A DNA stretch of 64,000 bases from Flavobacteriaceae bacterium UBA1903 (GTDB lineage: Bacteria > Bacteroidota > Bacteroidia > Flavobacteriales > Flavobacteriaceae), in assembly GCA_002337605.1 (NCBI GenBank), contig DDGL01000012.1:62001-126000 (forward strand). The letters run 5' to 3'. Shown one piece after another: positions 23,375-30,791 of the stretch (within the stretch, counting starts at the first letter, position 1; the number at the start of each line of letters is the position of its first letter). The notes under the pieces are model-generated. The model searched no databases. It was not told the DNA's origin and saw only the letters and a list, made by a program, of their open reading frames with translations. The position numbers were made by a program, and so were the translations under genes.

Positions 23375-26296
23375 ATGAAAAAAAAATTCTATGTACTGGC
23401 CTTAGGCCTGTTTGTAACCACAATGATGTTTGCGCAAGAAACGTTCGGTCCCACTGAGATACTTACCGGAACATACTTAGGGGAAACCATACCTCTTCGT
23501 GAGTATGCGTTGAACCAGGTTCAGGAGCGTAATAATCCTGATACTGAAGTTATGGTTCCAAACGAATCTAACACTCCCTTCGATTTTGTAGAAACCACTA
23601 CAGTAATTCCAAACCTTCAAACTGAAGAAGGAAAAATTATCACCCAACCCATCGAACAAAATTTTGTTGGATCCGGATCTTTCGAATCAGGTTTTTTTCC
23701 GCCAGACCCAACGGGTGCTGTAGGGCCTGATCATTATGTACACTCGGTAAATTCACTAGTAAAGATTTTTGATAAAACAGGAGTTCTTGAAGTAGGTCCT
23801 GTAAGTTTAGGCGCTTTTTTAGGGATTCCTTCCAATAGTGGTGACCCTATTGTAAAATACGATCAATTGGCAGATCGCTGGGTGGTTAGTGAGTTTGGCT
23901 CATTAAACAATTCACTAGCGATTGGTGTATCTACTACAAACGATCCTGCTGGAACCTACAACGTATATCAATATCAATTTAATGGCTTTCCGGATTATCC
24001 TAAATACGGACTATGGCACGATGGATATTACGGAACTGTAAACCTTAACGGACAAACAACACAAGGCTTTGTAATGGAACGGGATGAAATGTTAGTGGGA
24101 GGTGCCTCACCTCAAATACTAATATTTAACTTACCAGACATTGTGGTAAATCCTAATCAGGTAAAAAGTCCAGAACCTGCAAGTTTGTTAGGTACTACCT
24201 TTGACCCTTCTGCACCAGGATATATAACATATTTACAGGATGATGGCTGGACAGGGGCTATTTCTTTTGACCATTTAAAAGTTTGGGAAATTTCTGTAGA
24301 TTGGAACGATATTAATAATTCTACGATCTCAACTCCATTAGAAATTGCAACAGACCCTTTTGATGCAGGTGAATTATTTGGTAATGGAAATGGAGCTATA
24401 AGACAGCCCGGAACAAGTCAGCGCTTAGCTGGGCACGGAGGAATTGTTTCCTTTCCTGCTTACTACAGACAATTTGGAACGCATAACTCGTGGCTAATTA
24501 CATTCAACACCTTTATAGATGCTAATGAAACTGGCGGAATACGTTGGATTGAATTACGTAATGACGATGTTAATGATTGGAGTATTTTCCAGGAGGGAAC
24601 TTATTCTATAGCCGATGGTCATGATCGATTAATGAGCAGTGCTGCTATGGATGCACAAGGTAATATTGCAATGGGATACACTACTGCAAGTGAAAATTTA
24701 CCTGTTTCATTACGCTACACTGGAAGATTTAATGGAGATCCATTAGGACAAATGACTGTTGCTGAAACTATAATTATTGATGGCCCAGGCATACGAAATA
24801 ATAGCAACCGTTATGGTGACTATTCTCATATAACTATGGACCCTAATGATTTCACTTTTTGGTTTACCTCAGATTATTTTAGTAGTACCAACCAATGGAG
24901 AACCCAAGTTGCTTCCTTCTCTCTTAGCTCTGGATTTGTTTCAGATGTTGGGGCAGTAGATATTTTGCAACCTGAAAGTGGTTTGCTAACAAATGCTGAA
25001 ACAGTTGAAATTAATGTAAGAAATTTTGGCTCAGCTACACAAAGCAATATTCCGGTAGAATTGCGTGTAGATGGAAACCTTATAGCTTCTGAAATAGTTC
25101 CGGGACCTATTGCTTCCAATGATATAGAAAGCTACACCTTTACACAAACTATCGATTTGTCAACTTTTGGTCAAGTATATGATGTAGAAGTAACAACAGG
25201 GCTTGTTGGAGACCAGTTTGAAGCTAATAACTCTTTCAACAAAGATGTTAAACATTTATTCACAGATGATGTTGGAGCACTTGCAATAACTTCTCCAGTT
25301 ACTGGTCCAGGATTAGGTATGGCAGATGTTTCTATCGTTGTAAGGAATTTTGGTGTCGATACTCAAACCAACTTCGATGTGCAATATTCTATTAATGGAG
25401 GTACTCCTGTTGTTGAGACATTTACAGGTTCATTAGCCTCAGAACAAGAACAAACATATACTTTTTCGACCCAAGGAGATTTTAGCGCCTTGGGTACTTA
25501 TACAATTGTAGCGTCTACATCGCTACCTGCAGATGATGATACTTCTAACGATGAAGCAACAATAACTATAGAAAATGTTTTGTGTATGCCAGCATTGGAT
25601 TGTAGTGAAGGAGACGGTTTTCAAGAGGTGCAAATTGCTGAAATCAATAATATGTCAGGGTGTGAAGGCTACGGAGATTTCCGTACTCAAATTGCCAATC
25701 TAGGAGCAGGTAGCTCAAACGATATTACTTTAACCACTGGTTTTGGAGACCAGCACGTACGTGTTTGGATCGATTTTAATGATGACTTCAATTTTACTAA
25801 TGATGAGACCGTGATTTTAGATTACGTTATCGCTCCGGGTGAAGGTTCGGGTAGTTATACTGAAACTACAACCTTGGATATTCCAAATGATGCTCCTGCC
25901 GGGGAACACGTGATGAGAATTAAGAGTAACAGAGGTGCTGTTGTAATTAATGACCCTTGTGCTGATTCAACTCGCGGAGAGACTGAAGACTATACTGTAA
26001 ACATAGGGGTGCTTGGCGTAAACGATTTCCAGATTTCAAATGGAGACTTTATCATCACAACTCTTCCAAATAATCAGTTTGAGATCAGCTTAACTACAGA
26101 TTATAGTGGTGGGGTTTATCTTGGAGTGTTTAATGTGTTAGGACAGGAAGTTGCTTTTAAGAAAAATGTTGGAAACGAAGGAAATACGTACTCTGCAACA
26201 TTAGACATGTCTAATATGTCTAGTGGCGTTTATCTTGTACGAATGGGTGGGCAAACCACAACTTCGACCAAAGTAGGTAGGATTATTGTAAAATAA
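23375..26296 (+). CDS. T9SS-secreted protein, paralogue 2, with GEVED domain
   Basis: 973 residues. The N-terminal half repeats paralogue 1: a signal peptide (1-21, ending MMFAQ), then PPDPTGAVGPDHYV and YDQLADRWVVSEF. After it come two CARDB-like sandwiches (about 525-725). A GEVED domain follows (about 755-880), with HVRVWIDFNDDFNFTNDE for its acidic calcium-binding-like loop and RGETEDYTVNI. The protein ends in a T9SS type A tail (FEISLTTDYSGGVYLGVFNV...GVYLVRMGG...IIVK). GEVED domains are common in secreted Bacteroidota proteins and probably bind surfaces or carbohydrate. Compared with paralogue 1 it has gained the second sandwich and GEVED, so the pair likely arose by duplication and domain shuffling. 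Confidence 0.9.
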   Translation: MKKKFYVLALGLFVTTMMFAQETFGPTEILTGTYLGETIPLREYALNQVQERNNPDTEVMVPNESNTPFDFVETTTVIPNLQTEEGKIITQPIEQNFVGSGSFESGFFPPDPTGAVGPDHYVHSVNSLVKIFDKTGVLEVGPVSLGAFLGIPSNSGDPIVKYDQLADRWVVSEFGSLNNSLAIGVSTTNDPAGTYNVYQYQFNGFPDYPKYGLWHDGYYGTVNLNGQTTQGFVMERDEMLVGGASPQILIFNLPDIVVNPNQVKSPEPASLLGTTFDPSAPGYITYLQDDGWTGAISFDHLKVWEISVDWNDINNSTISTPLEIATDPFDAGELFGNGNGAIRQPGTSQRLAGHGGIVSFPAYYRQFGTHNSWLITFNTFIDANETGGIRWIELRNDDVNDWSIFQEGTYSIADGHDRLMSSAAMDAQGNIAMGYTTASENLPVSLRYTGRFNGDPLGQMTVAETIIIDGPGIRNNSNRYGDYSHITMDPNDFTFWFTSDYFSSTNQWRTQVASFSLSSGFVSDVGAVDILQPESGLLTNAETVEINVRNFGSATQSNIPVELRVDGNLIASEIVPGPIASNDIESYTFTQTIDLSTFGQVYDVEVTTGLVGDQFEANNSFNKDVKHLFTDDVGALAITSPVTGPGLGMADVSIVVRNFGVDTQTNFDVQYSINGGTPVVETFTGSLASEQEQTYTFSTQGDFSALGTYTIVASTSLPADDDTSNDEATITIENVLCMPALDCSEGDGFQEVQIAEINNMSGCEGYGDFRTQIANLGAGSSNDITLTTGFGDQHVRVWIDFNDDFNFTNDETVILDYVIAPGEGSGSYTETTTLDIPNDAPAGEHVMRIKSNRGAVVINDPCADSTRGETEDYTVNIGVLGVNDFQISNGDFIITTLPNNQFEISLTTDYSGGVYLGVFNVLGQEVAFKKNVGNEGNTYSATLDMSNMSSGVYLVRMGGQTTTSTKVGRIIVK

Positions 26297-26318
26297 TCTT
26301 TTCTATATAAAAACTAAA

Positions 26319-26347
26319 AGAGCGGGCTTAACACCCGCTCTTTTTTT
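26319..26347 (+). terminator. Intrinsic terminator after T9SS paralogue 2 (possibly bidirectional)
   Basis: AGAGCGGG (26319-26326) and CCCGCTCT (26334-26341) form a stem followed by seven T. It lies between two convergent genes and could also end the rRNA methyltransferase transcript. Confidence 0.88.
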
Positions 26348-26367
26348 AATTATAATAGTTGTAAATA

Positions 26368-27576
26368 CTATTTTTTCTGAAGTAATGCAATGTAAAAGCC
26401 ATCAAACCCAGACGTATGGGCATAAATGTTTTCTTCAGAGACTAGCGTAAAATCTTTTCCTTCCTCTCTTTTTAAGAAGGCTTTTACCTGTTCTGTATTT
26501 TCTGAAGGTAAAATAGAACACGTTGCATATACCAATTGCCCGCCATCCTTCACCATTCTGGAATACGAATCTAATAACTCCCTTTGTGTGTCTTTAATAT
26601 TCTGAATGTTCTCAGGATTTAATTTCCACTTACTATCTGGGTTTCTTTTTAAAACACCCAGACCAGAACACGGTGCATCTATTAATACCTTGTCACCTTT
26701 GCCAAGTAGTTTTTTAATTGCTTTGGTAGATTCTATTAAACGGGTTTCGATGTTGTGAATACCGTTTCTTCGGGCTCTGCGCTTTAGTTCGGTTAATTTG
26801 CTTTGGTAGATATCCAGCGACACTACTTGTCCCTTATTTTCCATTAGTGAGGCAATGTGTAAACTTTTACCTCCGGCACCTGCACACGCATCTATAATGC
26901 GCATTCCTGGCTCTGGGTTTAAAATTTCTGCTACGCGTTGCGAGGAGGCATCCTGTACTTCAAACCAGCCATTTTTAAATGCTTCGGTTGTAAATACATT
27001 AGATCGTTCTTTTAACTGCAAGGCGTGAGGATACCCTTTTAACGTAGCCGTTTCTACATCTGCATCAAACAGCGAGTTCTGTAGCTCTTTCACTGTTGTT
27101 TTTAATACGTTTGTTCTAAGAATAACGGCCGCTTGGTTATTAAGGGCAGCGATTTCCTTATCCCATAGTTTCCCTAATTCTTTTTCTCCCATCTCGTCTA
27201 ACCAATCCGGAATAGACTCCCGAAGCGCACGCGTTTTAATAGCTTCGTCAAACCTTCCTTTAATACGTCGTGTTGGAGTGTCTTCAAATTGTGGCCAATC
27301 CGGGATTTTAATTCCGTTCAGGGTGGCCCACACTGTAAAAAGTCTAAATAAATTTGGACGGCTATACGGCATCTTCACTTCGGCAATTTCAGCATACAAG
27401 CGCCTCCAGCGTACTATGTCGTAGGTGGTTTCAGCAATAAAAGCACGATCACGAGCACCCCAACGCTTATCACGTTTTAGTGTATTTCGCAATACCTTAT
27501 CTGCCTGTTTGTTTTCATTGAAAATTAAGTCAAGCGAATCTATCGTAGCAAATACAAGGTTTCTGTGTAATTTCAT
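26368..27576 (-). CDS. RsmB/NOP2-family RNA (cytosine-C5) methyltransferase
   Basis: 402 residues from the ATG at 27576 (MKLHRN). An upstream in-frame ATG would add ten unlikely residues. It transfers a methyl group from SAM to C5 of a cytosine in RNA, probably 16S rRNA. The N-terminal region resembles the NusB-like part of RsmB. The SAM site is DACAGAGGKSLHIA. The two catalytic cysteines sit in DAPCSGLG (motif IV) and YATCSILPSENTEQV (motif VI). The exact target base cannot be told from sequence. A TACCTTTG -7-like motif lies at 27636-27629, upstream of the start. Confidence 0.9.
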   Translation of the reverse strand: MKLHRNLVFATIDSLDLIFNENKQADKVLRNTLKRDKRWGARDRAFIAETTYDIVRWRRLYAEIAEVKMPYSRPNLFRLFTVWATLNGIKIPDWPQFEDTPTRRIKGRFDEAIKTRALRESIPDWLDEMGEKELGKLWDKEIAALNNQAAVILRTNVLKTTVKELQNSLFDADVETATLKGYPHALQLKERSNVFTTEAFKNGWFEVQDASSQRVAEILNPEPGMRIIDACAGAGGKSLHIASLMENKGQVVSLDIYQSKLTELKRRARRNGIHNIETRLIESTKAIKKLLGKGDKVLIDAPCSGLGVLKRNPDSKWKLNPENIQNIKDTQRELLDSYSRMVKDGGQLVYATCSILPSENTEQVKAFLKREEGKDFTLVSEENIYAHTSGFDGFYIALLQKK

Positions 27577-27681
27577 CTTTAAAAAAATTGAATGATTCAA
27601 AAGCAAAATGCTTTAGAATACGGAGGTGCAAAGGTACTAGATTCACTTGGTTTTAATTACTTTTGAAAAAACCTTTTTAGC

Positions 27682-28722
27682 ATGCGAATTTTAGCACTCC
27701 TGTTAGTTATACTATTGACAATCTCTTGTTCTTCAGAAACCGAAAAAACGTTTACTTCTGTAGAAATTACTCCAGTTTTTACAGATAGCTTAAGCATACG
27801 GGCCATTACACCCCTAGATGAAAATGCAGTTTGGTTTGCTGCAAATCATGGTAGAGTAGGACTTATAGATGGTGCAACCCCTAAACTGGCTACCATTCAA
27901 TATGAAGATTCCATCCTGGCATTCCGATCGATTGCTAAAACCAAAAAAGCTGTTTTTGTATTGAGTATTGCAAACCCCGCAGTATTGTATAAAATTGGGG
28001 TGAACAACAGGGAGGCTACGAATATTGAAGAGGTGTATGTAGAAGAAGCTGAAACCGTTTTTTACGATGCTATGGCATTCTGGAATGACAAGGAAGGTAT
28101 TGCTATGGGAGACCCTACCGATGGTTGTCTTTCTGTAATTATAACCAGAAATGGTGGGAACACTTGGACTAAAATTCCCTGCGATAAGCTTCCAGAAACT
28201 GACAAAGGCGAAGCTGCATTTGCTGCAAGCAACTCAAATATTGCACTACACGGGAACCATGCCTGGATTGTGTCTGGAGGCAAGCGTGCCCGTATTTTTC
28301 ATTCCGCCGATAAAGGAGAAACCTGGGAGGTTTTTGAAACCCCTATTATTCAGGGTAAAGCAATGACAGGAATTTATAGTGTAGATTTCTTGGATGATAA
28401 AACGGGGGTTATTTTTGGTGGTAACTGGGAAGCCCAAGAATTTAACGAAGGCAACAAAGCCATTACTAAAGACGGCGGAAAAACCTGGAAGTTAGTAAGT
28501 AACGGAAAAGGTCCTGGGTACAGATCTTCTGTGCGTTTTGTTCCCGGTACAAAAGGAAAAGGCATTGTAGCCGTTGGTTCACCAGGTATTTCGTATAGCC
28601 CAGATCAGGGAGAAACTTGGGAAGAACTGGCTACCGAAGGTTTTTATGCACTGGAATTTGTAAACGATACAGTAGCATTTGCCAGCGGACGCAATAAAAT
28701 TTCAAAGCTACTTTTCAAATAA
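27682..28722 (+). CDS. Ycf48/BNR-type beta-propeller lipoprotein
   Basis: 346 residues. A lipoprotein signal (LLTISC, Cys about residue 16) anchors it to a membrane facing the periplasm or surface. The body is a seven-bladed BNR/Ycf48-like propeller with Asp-box motifs, such as TRNGGNTWTKI, SADKGETWEVF, TKDGGKTWKLV and SPDQGETWEEL. Relatives range from sialidase-like glycosidases to photosystem assembly factors. No catalytic set for a sialidase is evident, so a binding or assembly role is more likely. It is convergent with the ECF-sigma cluster, with only 2 bp between stop codons. Confidence 0.82.
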   Translation: MRILALLLVILLTISCSSETEKTFTSVEITPVFTDSLSIRAITPLDENAVWFAANHGRVGLIDGATPKLATIQYEDSILAFRSIAKTKKAVFVLSIANPAVLYKIGVNNREATNIEEVYVEEAETVFYDAMAFWNDKEGIAMGDPTDGCLSVIITRNGGNTWTKIPCDKLPETDKGEAAFAASNSNIALHGNHAWIVSGGKRARIFHSADKGETWEVFETPIIQGKAMTGIYSVDFLDDKTGVIFGGNWEAQEFNEGNKAITKDGGKTWKLVSNGKGPGYRSSVRFVPGTKGKGIVAVGSPGISYSPDQGETWEELATEGFYALEFVNDTVAFASGRNKISKLLFK

Positions 28723-28724
28723 GC

Positions 28725-29159
28725 TTATTTTTTTTCTTTTTTCTTTCGGAACCGCTCCAGTAGCTGTCGTTTAAAATCTTCCTCAGCTTTGCGTAATAGA
28801 ATGATTTTCTTTGGAGGAATTACCCCTTTTAGATTGGTTACTAACTCCCTGTAAGCTTTTAGTTCTTTTTCTTTAATAGTGATGCTTTTTTCAACGAGAG
28901 CACTTGCCTCGGCATCTGTGAGCGATTCAAAGTTGTCCTTAACCTTCTTCATGATCTCATTACGCTCCATTTTTCTAAGTGCGTACATTTTTTCTTCGCT
29001 GGCATTGTAAATAGGCCAGAATTCTTCAGCTTCTTTAGTGGTTAAATTAAGTTGCTCTGTGATATGGGCAACTTTTAGGGCCTTTATTTTTTCATGTCTT
29101 CCCTGGGCAACAAGCGCCGTGGTAAAACAGAGGGTCAAGAGTATAAGTGCTTTTTTCAT
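28725..29159 (-). CDS. Secreted sensor-like protein of the ECF sigma cluster (Spy/LTxxQ-like)
   Basis: 144 residues from the ATG at 29159, chosen because it starts a clean signal peptide (MKKALILLTLCFTTALVAQ). An upstream ATG at 29195 would overlap the preceding gene and bury the signal. The mature part is helical and very rich in Lys and Glu. It has LNLTTKEAEEFWPIYNASEE, which resembles the LTxxQ repeat of Spy/CpxP periplasmic chaperones, and ends in a basic tail. As third gene after an ECF sigma factor and a membrane protein, it probably senses or buffers envelope stress. This role is inferred. Confidence 0.75.
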   Translation of the reverse strand: MKKALILLTLCFTTALVAQGRHEKIKALKVAHITEQLNLTTKEAEEFWPIYNASEEKMYALRKMERNEIMKKVKDNFESLTDAEASALVEKSITIKEKELKAYRELVTNLKGVIPPKKIILLRKAEEDFKRQLLERFRKKKEKK

Positions 29160-29187
29160 CTTTAGGGCCCGCATTGGCGGGTAGGTT

Positions 29188-29706
29188 TTATTCAAATAAT
29201 AGTGTGTTAGTATCTATGTTGTTTAATAAGTAATCGCTTAGGCTTTCTTCTGAAATTTCTTCGGAAGAAAACATCAGTGCATCAAAATCTTCATCTTGAA
29301 GGTACATTGCAAAGTCTTCTGTCGTTACATCCAGCTCACCATCTTGAATATAGGCTGAAACCGCAGTGGTATTAATTTCATCAAATGTGAAGGAGTTGCT
29401 ATTTCCAAAGGGATACAGTGTTAAGATTAGTGCCAGTATAGCTGCAATCCCTGCAAAGGCATATAAAACTGCTTTTCTATTAGGATTAGTTTTTTCAGAC
29501 TTTTTAGTACGAAATACCTTCCAGTTTGAAGTTGTTTCGGTTTGCAACAATTTTTCTTCAACTTGTTCAAAATAGCCTTCGGGAACGGTAAATCCTGAAT
29601 CTTTAGGAAGCTGTTCCTCTTTCAGTTTTTCTAACATACGTGTGTCAAATTCTTCGAAGTATCCTTCGGGAACTTTAAAGCCAGTAGTGTATTTGTTCTT
29701 TTTCAT
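29188..29706 (-). CDS. Single-pass membrane protein, probable anti-sigma factor
   Basis: 172 residues. The cytoplasmic N-terminal part carries two copies of a VPEGYFE motif (residues about 11-17 and 40-46), each followed by an acidic helix. One membrane helix lies at about residues 84-104 (AVLYAFAGIAAILALILTLYPFG). The periplasmic C-terminal part is acidic. No zinc-binding HxxxCxxC motif is seen, so it is not a ZAS-type anti-sigma factor. Position directly after the ECF sigma gene (21-bp gap) and topology suggest that it holds the sigma factor at the membrane. Confidence 0.7.
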   Translation of the reverse strand: MKKNKYTTGFKVPEGYFEEFDTRMLEKLKEEQLPKDSGFTVPEGYFEQVEEKLLQTETTSNWKVFRTKKSEKTNPNRKAVLYAFAGIAAILALILTLYPFGNSNSFTFDEINTTAVSAYIQDGELDVTTEDFAMYLQDEDFDALMFSSEEISEESLSDYLLNNIDTNTLLFE

Positions 29707-29727
29707 CGTATTTATATGACTTTCATT

Positions 29728-30282
29728 TTATAAAATGGTTTCATTGCTTTGTAAATATGCTGTAATTTTTTTTACTGCAATGTGGTAGTTGCTTTTTAGT
29801 CCGCCTACCGATGTTTCTAATATCTCTGAGAGTTCTTCGTACGTATGGTCGTCAAAATATTTCATATTGAAGACCAATTGCTGCTTTTCCGGTAAGGTAG
29901 CAATTGCCTTTTGTAACTTAAGTTGTATCGCATCACCTTCAAAGTATACATCGGTTTGTAGCTTTTCTAAGGCATGTTGTTGTAGTTCAGAAGTGGCGGT
30001 ATGTTGTCTTTTGGCTCTCTTATTTATAAAGGTAATCGCTTCGTTTGTTGCAATCCGATATAACCAGGTGTACAATTTACTGTCGCCTTTAAACTTGTGT
30101 ATATTTCTAAAAACCTTTACAAAGGTATTCTGCAAAACATCGTCTGCATCTTCGTGAGACTTTACAATATTTCTAATATGCCAATAGAGCCTCTCTTTGT
30201 AAGTAGCGACCAATACACTATACGCCTCATCCTTTTGAGAAGAGGACTGTAATAACCCCACAAGTTCTTGTTCCTGAACCAC
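29728..30282 (-). CDS. ECF-type RNA polymerase sigma factor
   Basis: 184 residues. Region 2 is about residues 20-90, with DADDVLQNTFVKVFRNIHKFKGDSKLYTWLYRIATNEAITFINKRAKR for core binding and -10 recognition. Region 4 is about 125-180, with LPEKQQLVFNMKYFDDHTYEELSEILETSVGGLKSNYHIAVKKI, a standard helix-turn-helix. It redirects RNA polymerase to a small stress or surface regulon, and such operons are usually autoregulated. It heads a three-gene unit with the membrane protein and the secreted sensor-like protein. Confidence 0.93.
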   Translation of the reverse strand: MVQEQELVGLLQSSSQKDEAYSVLVATYKERLYWHIRNIVKSHEDADDVLQNTFVKVFRNIHKFKGDSKLYTWLYRIATNEAITFINKRAKRQHTATSELQQHALEKLQTDVYFEGDAIQLKLQKAIATLPEKQQLVFNMKYFDDHTYEELSEILETSVGGLKSNYHIAVKKITAYLQSNETIL

Positions 30283-30395
30283 CAGCTAGTTTGTTTAAAT
30301 ATAAGACTTCTGTAACTGAAAAAGGTTTAATGAATTTAGAATTAATCAATCAAAACCGATTAAATGCAAAAAAAATCGACAAAAAACATATTTTC

Positions 30396-30426
30396 TTTGT
30401 TTTGTAGGAAAAAAGGACTACATTTA
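30396..30426 (+). promoter_or_regulatory. Promoter of small-RNA candidate A
   Basis: TTTG (30396-30399), a 19-bp spacer and TACATTTA (30419-30426) match the Bacteroidota sigma-A pattern. The last base deviates from TAnnTTTG. The predicted start is near 30432. No open frame follows on this strand. Confidence 0.6.
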
Positions 30427-30431
30427 CGTCA

Positions 30432-30522
30432 TACTTCTTATGTATTGTTCGTCATTATTAGCCCCAAGCGTAATGCGAACGCACTAAAGACGGGTCTTAG
30501 CGGGGGCTGACCCGTTTTTTTT
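30432..30522 (+). ncRNA. Small-RNA candidate A (about 90 nt) with intrinsic terminator
   Basis: The stretch runs from a likely promoter to a strong terminator without an open frame. A small hairpin GCGT/ACGC sits near 30468-30482. The terminator is ACGGGTC (30490-30496) paired with GACCCGT (30509-30515), then eight T. The terminator loop contains GGGGCT (30503-30508), which is complementary to the upstream single-stranded AGCCCC (30460-30465). A pseudoknot or alternative fold is therefore possible. No gene follows on the plus strand, so a free-standing RNA is more likely than a leader. I do not recognise an Rfam family. Confidence 0.5.
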
Positions 30523-30621
30523 ATGTTCTATCTCCTATTTTTTATTTTGTAGGAATTTTTATTTATAAAAATGTAAAAAATCGATTAAGTGTAATTTAAT
30601 TACGATTAAACGCATTTTTAA

Positions 30622-30652
30622 TTTGGAATATTCAAAAATACGTTTATCTTTA
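30622..30652 (+). promoter_or_regulatory. Promoter of small-RNA candidate B
   Basis: TTTG (30622-30625), a 19-bp spacer and TATCTTTA (30645-30652). The architecture is the same as for candidate A, 226 bp upstream. The predicted start is near 30658. Confidence 0.6.
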
Positions 30653-30657
30653 CCAAA

Positions 30658-30751
30658 GAAAATATTACTTATGTAATCATAGTGTCGCGAGCCCCAAATG
30701 TGGCACTATGAAATTAAAAAGAGAGCGAAGCCCCAAATCGCTCTTTTTTTT
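30658..30751 (+). ncRNA. Small-RNA candidate B (about 94 nt) with two C-rich hairpin loops
   Basis: Hairpin 1 pairs CATAGTG (30678-30684) with CACTATG (30704-30710). Hairpin 2 pairs AGAGCG (30722-30727) with CGCTCT (30739-30744) and is followed by a run of T ending at 30751. Both loops show the same decamer core AGCCCCAAAT, and the same AGCCCCAA occurs in candidate A at 30460-30467. Repeated C-rich loops are a known style of mRNA-binding small RNA in Gram-positives. The parallel here is inference. Hairpin 2 probably also serves as terminator for the minus-strand ABC transporter gene. Confidence 0.5.
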
Positions 30752-30791
30752 ATGCCTAATTTTTTTATTTAAAGGATTTTGAAAGGAAGTC

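Noticed and set aside
30432..30522. Candidate A as a riboswitch or leader of a plus-strand gene
   Set aside because: No gene follows on the plus strand before the convergent ABC exporter, so a free RNA fits better.
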